64,000 bases of DNA from NCBI GenBank assembly GCA_016235585.1, contig JACRJY010000157.1, forward strand, positions 1 to 64,000. Reading direction: 5' to 3'. Shown here piece by piece: positions 56,214 through 64,000 of the stretch (position 1 is its first letter; every line of letters starts with the position of its first letter). The translations under genes were made by a program, and so were the position numbers. Origin of the DNA: Verrucomicrobiota bacterium (GTDB lineage Bacteria > Verrucomicrobiota > Verrucomicrobiia > Limisphaerales > JACRJY01). The notes beneath the pieces are model-generated. The model was not told the origin of the DNA and ran no database searches. It saw nothing but the letters and a program-made list of their open reading frames with translations.

Positions 56214-56247
56214 CTCTTTCCGCGTTCCGACTTCCGCGCTCCGCGTT
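56162..56247. repeat. period-7 repeat arranged as a 31-bp inverted repeat
   Basis: AACGCGGAACGCGGAAGCCGGAACGCGGAAA (56162-56192) vs reverse complement of 56217-56247, 2 mismatches. Confidence 0.88.
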
Positions 56248-56250
56248 CAT

Positions 56251-57435
56251 ATGTCCCGCCGCAAACAAATCGGATTTCTGCTCACCGCGCTGAACCAGGT
56301 CGGCTGCGCCTATTTCGGCAACTACATTTTTTTTCTGCTGCGCCAGCAATACGGCTTCGGCAACACCGAGAACCTGCTCGTCGGCGCGCTGCACGGCCTC
56401 GTCTATGTGCCGGCGGCGATCTGGGGCGGGCGCTTCGCCGAGCGGCGCGGGCTGACGGCGGCGATGCGCACCGGCTTCCTCGGCATGGCCCTGACGATGA
56501 TGGTTGGCGCACTATGGCCGTCGGTCATCGGCACGCTCGCCACGCTCGTGGCCTGGACGGTGGCGATGTGCCTCACCTGGCCCGCGCTCGAAGCCCACGC
56601 GATGCTCGGCGAGAACGGGCGCGGGATGCAGCGCATGGTCGGCTTTTACAATGTCACGTGGGCCGGCGGCAGCGCGCTGATGTATTTCGTGGGTGGAGCG
56701 ATTTTTGAACGCCTCGGCCCACGAAGCCTGTTCTGGATTCCGGCGGGTCTCTACGTGCTGCAACTGGCCGTGACGTGGTGGCTGGAAAGTCTGCCGGTGG
56801 ACGCTCCAGTGGCAGAGCTGAACAATGCTGCCGAGCCGCACCATCCCGAAGCCGCCGCCTATCAGCAGCCCGTGCCGCCGAAAATCTTTCTCCAGATGGC
56901 GTGGCTGGCGAATCCCTTCGCCTACATCGCCATCAACACCGTCCTCGCGGTCATCCCACAACTCGCCGCCAATCTCAAGCTCACCGCCGCGCAGACCGGG
57001 ATGTTCTGCTCGCTCTGGTTTTTCGCGCGGCTCGCGGCGTTCGTGCTGCTCTGGCAATGGAGCGGCTGGCACTACCGCTTCCGCTGGCTGCTCGCGGCGT
57101 TCATCGGCCTCATCGCCGGGTTTGCGACGCTGCTGCTGGCGGGGCAGTTCTGGCTGCTCCTCGTGGCGCAGCTCGTCTTCGGCCTGTCCGCCGGGCTGAT
57201 TTATTACTCGTCGCTGTTCTACTCGATGGACGTGGGCGAGACGAAGAGCGAGCACGGCGGCCTCCACGAGGCGGCCATTGGTGCGGGCATCTGCGTCGGC
57301 CCGGCGGTGGGCGCGGCGGCGCTGCACTTCGCGCCCGGCCATCCGAATGCAGGGACGTTCGCCGTTGCCGCGCTGCTCGCGGCGGGGCTGGTGGGGTTGA
57401 TTGTGCTGCGCGTGAAGGCGCGTGTGCGCCGTTGA
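56251..57435 (+). CDS. MFS transporter
   Basis: MSRRKQIGFLLTALNQVGCAYFGNYIFFLLRQQYGF...; about 12 hydrophobic segments. Confidence 0.83.
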   Translation: MSRRKQIGFLLTALNQVGCAYFGNYIFFLLRQQYGFGNTENLLVGALHGLVYVPAAIWGGRFAERRGLTAAMRTGFLGMALTMMVGALWPSVIGTLATLVAWTVAMCLTWPALEAHAMLGENGRGMQRMVGFYNVTWAGGSALMYFVGGAIFERLGPRSLFWIPAGLYVLQLAVTWWLESLPVDAPVAELNNAAEPHHPEAAAYQQPVPPKIFLQMAWLANPFAYIAINTVLAVIPQLAANLKLTAAQTGMFCSLWFFARLAAFVLLWQWSGWHYRFRWLLAAFIGLIAGFATLLLAGQFWLLLVAQLVFGLSAGLIYYSSLFYSMDVGETKSEHGGLHEAAIGAGICVGPAVGAAALHFAPGHPNAGTFAVAALLAAGLVGLIVLRVKARVRR

Positions 57436-57500
57436 AGTTCCGCGCTTGCCGCGCGCCACAAATCTCCGCAAGCTGGATGGCAAACAACGAAAGGCAACTC

Positions 57501-58271
57501 ATGTCATCACTCGCGGGAAAACTCGGAATCGTCTTCGGCGTCGCCAACAAACGCTCCATCGCCTGGGCCATCGCGCAGGCGTGGCACAAGGCCGGCGCGC
57601 GGCTCGCCTTCACCTACCAGGGCGAGCGCCTCAAGGAAAACGTGGAGGAGCTCGCCGGCACCTTCGGCGCGGACACGCTCATCATGCCTTGCGACGTGAC
57701 CAAGGACGAGGACATCGCCCGCGTCTTCGCCGACGTGGGCGCGAAATTCGGCAAGCTGCACCTGCTGCTGCACTCCGTGGCGTTTGCGCCGAAGGAGGCG
57801 CTCGAAGGCGAGTTCGTGAACACCAGCCGTGAAGCCTTCCGCGTGGCGCACGACGTGAGCGCCTATTCGCTCGTCGCGCTGGCCCGCGCCGCCGCGCCGC
57901 TGATGACCGACGGCGGCAGCATCGTGGCGATGAGCTACTACGGCGCGGAGAAGGTCGTGCCGCATTACAACGTGATGGGCGTGGCCAAGGCCGCGCTCGA
58001 AGCCAGCACGCGCTATCTCGCCTACGACCTCGGCCCGAAGAAAATTCGCGTGAACTGCATCAGTGCCGGCCCGATGAACACGCTCGCTGCGCGCGGCATC
58101 GCGGGCTTCGGCGAGATGCTCAAGCACTACGAGGCGCACGCGCCGCTCAAGCGCAACGTGCTGCCCGAGGAACTCGGCGCGACCGGCGCGTTCCTCGCCA
58201 GCGACGGCGCGGCGGCCATCACCGGCCAGGTCATCTACGTGGACAGCGGGTATCAAATCATGGGGATGTGA
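57501..58271 (+). CDS. fabI: enoyl-[acyl-carrier-protein] reductase
   Basis: GKLGIVFGVANKRSIAWAIAQAWHKAGARLAFTYQ...SYYGAEKVVPHYNVMGVAKAALEASTRYLAYDLGPKKIRVNCISAGPMNTLAARGI. Confidence 0.95.
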   Translation: MSSLAGKLGIVFGVANKRSIAWAIAQAWHKAGARLAFTYQGERLKENVEELAGTFGADTLIMPCDVTKDEDIARVFADVGAKFGKLHLLLHSVAFAPKEALEGEFVNTSREAFRVAHDVSAYSLVALARAAAPLMTDGGSIVAMSYYGAEKVVPHYNVMGVAKAALEASTRYLAYDLGPKKIRVNCISAGPMNTLAARGIAGFGEMLKHYEAHAPLKRNVLPEELGATGAFLASDGAAAITGQVIYVDSGYQIMGM

Positions 58272-58321
58272 CAGGCGGCTCTTTGGCGAATAGCAGCATG
58301 AAGCATTGAGTCCGATTCTTC

Positions 58322-61306
58322 ATGAAATTCCCGAGCGCATTCACCGGGGCTTGCATTGCGGCGTTTGTTCTTTTCGCCACATCGCTTCACGCCGCGCCGC
58401 CGCTACCGGAGTGGATTTGGCACGAGCATCAAATTGGCGAGGCCGCACCGCGTTCCGGGCAGAGCGAAGTGGTTTTCCTCCGCAAAAACTTCACCGTGCC
58501 GAGCGCACCGGGCCGGGCGGAGTTGAAAATTTGCGGTGATGATGAGGCGACGGTGTTCCTCAACGGCAGACAAATCATCGTCGCCCGCCAGCGGCCCGCC
58601 GGCTGGACGAACGCGAATTACTCCGCGTCCGCCGTGTCCGTCGCCGACGCGCTCAAGCCGGGCACCAACACGCTCGCCATCATGGGCCGCAATGCGGGCG
58701 GGCCGTTCGGCGTCATCGCGCGGCTGGAGATGTCGCCCGGCTACAACCAGACGCAGTGGCTCATCTCCGACACGAGCTGGCTCACGACGCTCAAGAGCAA
58801 CGCGGGCTGGGAACTGCCCGGCGCGTCCACGGCGGGCTGGCGTCCGGCGCGGCGCATGGGCGTCGAGGGCGACAACCCGTGGTTCGAGGTGATGAACCCG
58901 CCCACGACCGCGAGCGAACTGACGCTGCCGCCGGGTTTCAAATCGGAAATCGTCCGCATGGCCAAGCCGGGCGAGGGCAGCTGGATTTCCATGGCGAAGG
59001 ACGACAAGGGCCGCATCATCGTCTCGGCGCAGCAGCTCGTCTCGTCGAACTGGGGCGGGATGTGGCGCTTCACGCTCGGCGCGGACGGGCGCATCACGAA
59101 GGAGGAGAAAATCGAGCTGCCCATCGGCGCAGCGCAGGGCTTGTGCTACGCGCACGGCGCGCTCTTCGTGAACGGACTTGGCCCCAATGGACTCGGCTTC
59201 TACCGCGTGCGCGACTCGGATGGCGACGACGCGTTCGATCATATTGAATTTATTTCCAAGCTCTACAATCGCGGCGGTTCGCACGGCCCGCACGGCATCG
59301 AGCTTGGCCCCGATGGCGCGCTCTATCACGTCAGCGGCGATTATTCGCAGCCAGTGGACGCGACGGCGGCGGATTCGCCGCACAAGAATTATCAGGAAGA
59401 CCTGCTGCTCCCGCGCAGTTGGGACGCCAGCGGTCACGCGCGCGGCATCACCGCGCCGATGGGCACGGTGCAGCGTTACGATCCGAAGACCGGCGCGTGG
59501 AAATTGTTCGCCGCCGGCCTGCGCAATCCCTACGGCATCGCCTTCAACGCGAAGGGCGAGGCATTCACCTACGACGCCGACATGGAATACGACACCGGCC
59601 TGCCGTGGTATCGCCCGACGCGCGTCTATCACCTTGTCAGCGGCGGCGAATACGGCCACCGCGAGGGCACTGGCAAGTGGCCCTACTATTATCCCGACAG
59701 CCTGCCGCCCGCCGTGGACATCGGCCTCGGCTCGCCGGTCGGGCTGAAGTTCGGCACGGAGAGCCATTTTCCAGCGAAGTATCAGCGCGCGCTCTTCATG
59801 GGCGACTGGGCGTGGGGAAACATCTATGCCGTCCACTTCACGCGAGAAGGACCGAGCTACGCGGGGACGTTTGAGAAATTCGCCGTGGGCCGCCCGCTCA
59901 ACGTGGTGGATTTGCTCTTCGGTCCCGACGGCGCGATGTATTTCATCACCGGCGGCAACGACACGCGGTCGGGGCTGTATCGCGTGAGCTACGTTGAGCC
60001 GCAGGCGAAGATAGGCATTGAATTTGATACCGCTCACGACAGTTTTCTCGTGCTGCGCCGCCGGCTTGAGGCCTTTCACGGCAAAAAAGATTCCAAGGCG
60101 ATTGACGTTGCCTGGCCGTTTCTTTCCGCCGGCGGCCGCTTCTTTCGCTACGCCGCGCGCATCGCCCTCGAGTGGCAGGAGCCGCAGCTCTGGCACGCCC
60201 GCGCGCTGGCCGAAAAGAACACGCGGGCTTCGTTGACCGCGCTGCTCGCCGTCGCGCGCACGGGCAACGCCGAGGTGAAGCCGCAGTTGCTCACCGCGTT
60301 GCGCCGGCTGGAGTGGAAGCAGTTGAGCGAGGCGGAACAGTTGGAGTTGCTCCGCATCTACGGCGTGGCGTTCGCGCGCCTCGGCGGTCCCGCGACAGAG
60401 ACACGCCGCGAACTGGTGAAGCTGTTCGACCCGCTTTACCCCGCCAAGAGCGACGCGCTGAACCGCGAGCTGTGCATGATGCTCGTGTTCCTCGAAGACG
60501 CCGCCGTGGTGCCGAAGACGATGAAGCTCCTCGCCGCGCAGCCCGCGCAGGAGCAGCAGGTGCATTACATCTACTACATCCGCACGATGCCGGTCGGGTG
60601 GACGCCGGAGCTGCGCCGCGCCTACTTCGAGTGGTTCAACATGGCAGCGGGCAAGTTTCGCGGCGGCGTGAGCTTCACGAAATTTCTCGCCAACTTCAAA
60701 CGCGACGCCATCGCCGCGCTCACCGAGGCCGAGAAGAAGCAGCTCGCCGACGTGCTCGCGGACGCCGCGCCCGCGCCCACGGTCGCCGTGAAGCCACGCC
60801 CTTTCGTGCGCGAGTGGAAGCTGGAGGAAATTCTGCCGGCACTGGACAAGCCGCTCACCGGGCGGAATTTTGCGAAAGGCAAGGCCGCCTACGAAGCCGC
60901 GCAATGCTTCGCGTGCCACCGCCTCGGCTTCGACGGCGGCACGGTCGGCCCCGACCTCACGGCGGTGGGCAGCCGCTTCAGCCGGAAGGATATTTTGGAA
61001 TCCATCCTCACGCCGTCGAAGGTCGTGATGGAACAATACCAGCAGACCACCGTTTTCAAAAAGGACGGCGACGACGTGACGGGCCGGCTCGTGGACGAGG
61101 ACGACAGCAAGCTGGTGCTCATCACCAACCCGATCACTGGCGACCGCGCCGAGGTGTCGAAGAAAGATTTCGCGAGCCGCCGGCCGTCGGTGATTTCGCC
61201 GATGCCCGAAGGCCTGGTGAACGTGCTGACCAAGGACGAACTGCTCGACCTCGTCGCCTATCTGGAATCCGGCGGCGTGGCCACGCACGTCGCGTTCAAA
61301 AAATAA
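58322..61306 (+). CDS. PVC-type heme-binding CxxCH protein (paralog of 7572-10709)
   Basis: MKFPSAFTGACIAAFVLFATSLHAAPPLPEWIWHEHQIG...; C-terminal CFACHRLGFDGGTVGPDLTAVGSRFSRKDILESILTPSKVV. Confidence 0.88.
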   Translation: MKFPSAFTGACIAAFVLFATSLHAAPPLPEWIWHEHQIGEAAPRSGQSEVVFLRKNFTVPSAPGRAELKICGDDEATVFLNGRQIIVARQRPAGWTNANYSASAVSVADALKPGTNTLAIMGRNAGGPFGVIARLEMSPGYNQTQWLISDTSWLTTLKSNAGWELPGASTAGWRPARRMGVEGDNPWFEVMNPPTTASELTLPPGFKSEIVRMAKPGEGSWISMAKDDKGRIIVSAQQLVSSNWGGMWRFTLGADGRITKEEKIELPIGAAQGLCYAHGALFVNGLGPNGLGFYRVRDSDGDDAFDHIEFISKLYNRGGSHGPHGIELGPDGALYHVSGDYSQPVDATAADSPHKNYQEDLLLPRSWDASGHARGITAPMGTVQRYDPKTGAWKLFAAGLRNPYGIAFNAKGEAFTYDADMEYDTGLPWYRPTRVYHLVSGGEYGHREGTGKWPYYYPDSLPPAVDIGLGSPVGLKFGTESHFPAKYQRALFMGDWAWGNIYAVHFTREGPSYAGTFEKFAVGRPLNVVDLLFGPDGAMYFITGGNDTRSGLYRVSYVEPQAKIGIEFDTAHDSFLVLRRRLEAFHGKKDSKAIDVAWPFLSAGGRFFRYAARIALEWQEPQLWHARALAEKNTRASLTALLAVARTGNAEVKPQLLTALRRLEWKQLSEAEQLELLRIYGVAFARLGGPATETRRELVKLFDPLYPAKSDALNRELCMMLVFLEDAAVVPKTMKLLAAQPAQEQQVHYIYYIRTMPVGWTPELRRAYFEWFNMAAGKFRGGVSFTKFLANFKRDAIAALTEAEKKQLADVLADAAPAPTVAVKPRPFVREWKLEEILPALDKPLTGRNFAKGKAAYEAAQCFACHRLGFDGGTVGPDLTAVGSRFSRKDILESILTPSKVVMEQYQQTTVFKKDGDDVTGRLVDEDDSKLVLITNPITGDRAEVSKKDFASRRPSVISPMPEGLVNVLTKDELLDLVAYLESGGVATHVAFKK

Positions 61307-61315
61307 CAAACACCA

Positions 61316-61897
61316 ATGCCCCGCTGCCCCTGGCCGAAGACTGAACTGGACATCGCCTATCACGACACCGAGTGGGGCGTGCCGCTGCACGACGACCGCG
61401 CGCTGTTCGAGCTGCTCATCCTCGAAGGCGCGCAGGCGGGCTTGAGCTGGAGCACCGTGCTGAAGAAGCGCGGGAACTACCGCGCGGCGTTCGACAATTT
61501 CGACGCAAAGAAAATCGCGCGCTACGACGCGGCCAAGGTGGCGGAGCTGCTCGCCAATCCCGGCATCATCCGCAACCGGCTGAAAGTTGCCGCGACGATT
61601 CAGAACGCGCAGGCGTTTCTGGCGGTGCAAAAGGAGTGCGGCAGCTTCGACGCATACCTCTGGCGCTTCGTGGGTGGCAAACCAATCCAAAACGCGCGGC
61701 GAGAAATGAAGGACGTTCCCGCGCGCACGCCGGAGTCGGACGCGATGAGCAAGGATTTGCTGAAGCGCGGCTTCAAGTTCGCCGGCTCGACGATTTGCTA
61801 CGCCTTCATGCAGGCCAGCGGGATGGTGAACGACCATCTGACGGACTGCCCCCGGCACCGGGAACTGGCGCCGGTTGAATCGCGCCGCCAAGCTTGA
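61316..61897 (+). CDS. tag: DNA-3-methyladenine glycosylase I
   Basis: MPRCPWPKTELDIAYHDTEWGVPLHDDRALFELLILEGAQAGLSWSTVLKKRGNYRAAFDNFD. Confidence 0.95.
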   Translation: MPRCPWPKTELDIAYHDTEWGVPLHDDRALFELLILEGAQAGLSWSTVLKKRGNYRAAFDNFDAKKIARYDAAKVAELLANPGIIRNRLKVAATIQNAQAFLAVQKECGSFDAYLWRFVGGKPIQNARREMKDVPARTPESDAMSKDLLKRGFKFAGSTICYAFMQASGMVNDHLTDCPRHRELAPVESRRQA

Positions 61898-61961
61898 CGC
61901 TGCCCCGCGTGCCTCGCACAATCCGGCGCAATTTCCGTGCTGGGAACACCAGATTGATTTG

Positions 61962-63464
61962 ATGAGCAACACGCCGCTTCACCACTCCGCCGCGCGCCGC
62001 TGGCGCGCGTGGGGGCTTTTGCTGGCATCCGGTGCGCTGCTGGTCGTCAACGCCGCCGCGCAGAGCACGCTTTCCGACTGGATCGGCAAGCCGCTCGACG
62101 AAATCCGCGCGGCGGCGGAGAAGGGCGACCCGATTCCCCAGCGCATCCTTGCCGACGCGCACTTGAGCGGCGAGGGCGTCGCCAAAGACCCCGCCGAGGC
62201 CGCCAAGTGGCTGCGCCGCGCGGCGGAGCAGAAGGACGCGCTTTCGCAATACACGATCGGCCTGCTCTACGACGTGGGCGAGGGCGTGACGCAGGACAAG
62301 CGCGAGGCCGTGCGCTGGTATCGGCTCGCGGCGGATCAGAATCTGCCCGAGGCGCAATACAATCTGGGCGCGGCCTACGCCGCCGGCTCCGGGCTGGATC
62401 AGGATTTTCACGAGGCGGTGCGGTGGTTTCAAAAGGCCGCCGAGCAGGGCGACCTGCAGGCGCAGACCGCGCTGGGCCTGGCGTTGCGCGAGGGCAAGGG
62501 CGCGGAGAAAAACCCCGCCGAGGCCGCGAAGTGGTTCCGCCGCGCCGGCTACGAGGGCGATCCGGTGGCGCAGTTCTACCTCGGCCTCATGCACCATGAC
62601 GGCGAGGGGGTGACCAAGGATTACGAGGACGCGGCCAAGTGGTTCCGCCGCTCCGCCGAACAGGGCCACGCGGGCGCGCAGTATTATTATGGCACCGCCT
62701 GCATGCTGGGCGAGGGCGTGCCGCAGTCCCCGGCGGAGGCCGCCGCGTGGTTTGAAAAGGCCGCCACGCAGGGCCACGCGCTCGCGCAGTATCAACTGGG
62801 AAAATCCCAGTTGAGCGGCACGGGCACGAACGCCAGCCCCGCCGCCGCCTTCAAGTGGTTTGAAAAAGCCGCCGCGCAGGGCGAGCCAAACGCGCAGTTC
62901 CAGGTCGGCCTGGCCTATCAGACCGGGCGCGGCGTGGAGCCGGATCGCATGGCGTCGTTGAAGTGGCTGCGGCTCGCCGCCGCGCAGGGCAGCGCCGCCG
63001 CGCAGGACATCCTGCTCAATGACACCAACCTCCCGCCCTTCGAGGCCATCGCGCGGCCCGACCCGGAGCCGGCATCCGAGCCGAAAAAAACCGTTGAAGT
63101 AAAACCCGCGCCGCCCGCCGCCGTGGCTCCGCCGGCACCGATGCCGGGGCCAGATCGCCTGCCCACGGCGCTCGCGGTGTTCGCCGCGATCACCGCGCTG
63201 CTCGTGGCGCTGTTCGGCGCGCTGGCGATTTACTTCCTCAAGAGCCGGCTCTCCGGCCTTGAACACGAGCTGCGCGAGACCAAGCGCGAGCTGGCCCGCA
63301 CCAACACGCATCTCAACACCATGATCAACTACGTCGAGTCGCGCATGATTGCCGCCGGGCCGGCGGATCCAAAAGTCCTCGCGTCGCCCGCCGCCCCGCA
63401 GATCAGCGGGCCGGCCTCCGAAATCGCCGCCTTCAAGGCCCATCGCCCGCGTTCGGCAAAGTGA
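61962..63464 (+). CDS. Sel1-repeat protein with C-terminal TM
   Basis: Many repeats AEAAKWLRRAAEQ / A...QYNLGAAYAAGSG; signal-like N-term and TM LPTALAVFAAITALLVALFGALAIYFL. Confidence 0.9.
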   Translation: MSNTPLHHSAARRWRAWGLLLASGALLVVNAAAQSTLSDWIGKPLDEIRAAAEKGDPIPQRILADAHLSGEGVAKDPAEAAKWLRRAAEQKDALSQYTIGLLYDVGEGVTQDKREAVRWYRLAADQNLPEAQYNLGAAYAAGSGLDQDFHEAVRWFQKAAEQGDLQAQTALGLALREGKGAEKNPAEAAKWFRRAGYEGDPVAQFYLGLMHHDGEGVTKDYEDAAKWFRRSAEQGHAGAQYYYGTACMLGEGVPQSPAEAAAWFEKAATQGHALAQYQLGKSQLSGTGTNASPAAAFKWFEKAAAQGEPNAQFQVGLAYQTGRGVEPDRMASLKWLRLAAAQGSAAAQDILLNDTNLPPFEAIARPDPEPASEPKKTVEVKPAPPAAVAPPAPMPGPDRLPTALAVFAAITALLVALFGALAIYFLKSRLSGLEHELRETKRELARTNTHLNTMINYVESRMIAAGPADPKVLASPAAPQISGPASEIAAFKAHRPRSAK

Positions 63465-63529
63465 TCCTCACCGGCACCGCCCGTTTCCGCCGGGCATCTC
63501 CCGGCCATTGAGGCGGCGGAAAACAGGGC

Positions 63530-63557
63530 TTGCAATCAGGGGCGGATTACTTATTTT
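63530..63557 (+). promoter_or_regulatory. predicted promoter of tRNA-Gly
   Basis: TTGCAA - 16 bp - TATTTT upstream of the tRNA. Confidence 0.45.
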
Positions 63558-63573
63558 ATCCGCGCTTCTGGAC

Positions 63574-63650
63574 GCGAGCGTAGCTCAGCCTGGTAGAGCA
63601 TCACGTTGCCAACGTGAGTGTCGAGGGTTCGAATCCCTTCGCTCGCTCCA
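63574..63650 (+). tRNA. tRNA-Gly (GCC)
   Basis: GCGAGCGTAGCTCAGCCTGGTAGAGCATCACGTTGCCAACGTGAGTGTCGAGGGTTCGAATCCCTTCGCTCGCTCCA; anticodon GCC. Confidence 0.95.
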
Positions 63651-63920
63651 TTTTTCCATTCAAGGACTTGCGCGACCCGGCCAGATTTGGTCAGGCAAAA
63701 TGCCCGTCCGCTTTGAGGCCACCCGGGCTCGCACCGTGTTTCATCCGCGGCTGGAAAATCATGCCGCTGTGGCGTGCGCCGCCGGCGGGTGCCGGCAGCC
63801 GAATTCATCTTTGACAGCGTCACAGCCGGTTGGCAGTGTTCGGCTCCATTTGCGGGGAGAATGGGGCGTTTTTCCGCAGATGTCCGTCACCTTCGCCTCT
63901 TGAACCTGAATTGTTGAACT

Positions 63921-64000
63921 ATGTCCGAACCGCTTGTTGGAAACCTGCTCGTCGCCCAGTCGGGCGGCCCCACCGCCGTCATTAACGCCAGCATCGCCGG
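63921..64000 (+). CDS. 6-phosphofructokinase (ATP- or PPi-dependent), N-terminal fragment
   Basis: MSEPLVGNLLVAQSGGPTAVINASIAG at the right edge. Confidence 0.85.
   Translation, partial: MSEPLVGNLLVAQSGGPTAVINASIA

Noticed and set aside
58403-61972. 1189-aa minus-strand ORF
   Set aside because: Antisense to the CxxCH protein at 58322-61306 and tag; no recognisable motifs
61806-63443. 545-aa minus-strand ORF
   Set aside because: Antisense of the Sel1-repeat gene; apparent repeats are the mirror of Sel1 repeats

Overview
High-GC window read as a Verrucomicrobia/PVC-type chromosome (inference from three PVC-type heme-binding CxxCH proteins and overall gene style). It is densely coded, mostly with housekeeping genes: a partial pyc at the left edge that the ORF track misses, mnmE, pgsA, pyrH, miaE, msrA, yacG, ispH, dusB-like, lepB, fabI, tag, a SMUG1-like UDG, exbB/exbD/tonB-like genes, tRNA-Asp/Lys/Gly, and a partial phosphofructokinase at the right edge. 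Less ordinary content includes: (1) a six-gene operon at 47.6-51.6 kb (GbsR/MarR-like regulator, DCC thiol-oxidoreductase-like, DUF2071-like, methyltransferase, small membrane protein, TIGR01777-like epimerase) carrying two copies of a palindromic operator AATTTCTGT-N4-ACAGAA; (2) a winged-helix regulator with matching CTTTGNAATGCAAAG sites at its own promoter and in front of ispH; (3) an in-frame TatA-like/PgpA fusion; (4) an AT-richer secreted repeat protein gene split by a TGA exactly where a Trp codon is expected; (5) several families of palindromic and period-7 repeats, some inside genes in frame; (6) a two-component system whose kinase has a Gly/Pro-rich sensor insert matching a divergent EF-hand protein; (7) a degenerate tRNA-like fragment downstream of tRNA-Lys; (8) two tandem paralogous membrane proteins in a cluster of uncharacterised membrane genes. 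No CRISPR array, transposase, rRNA or prophage structural gene was seen. All family names come from reading motifs; no database search was run.
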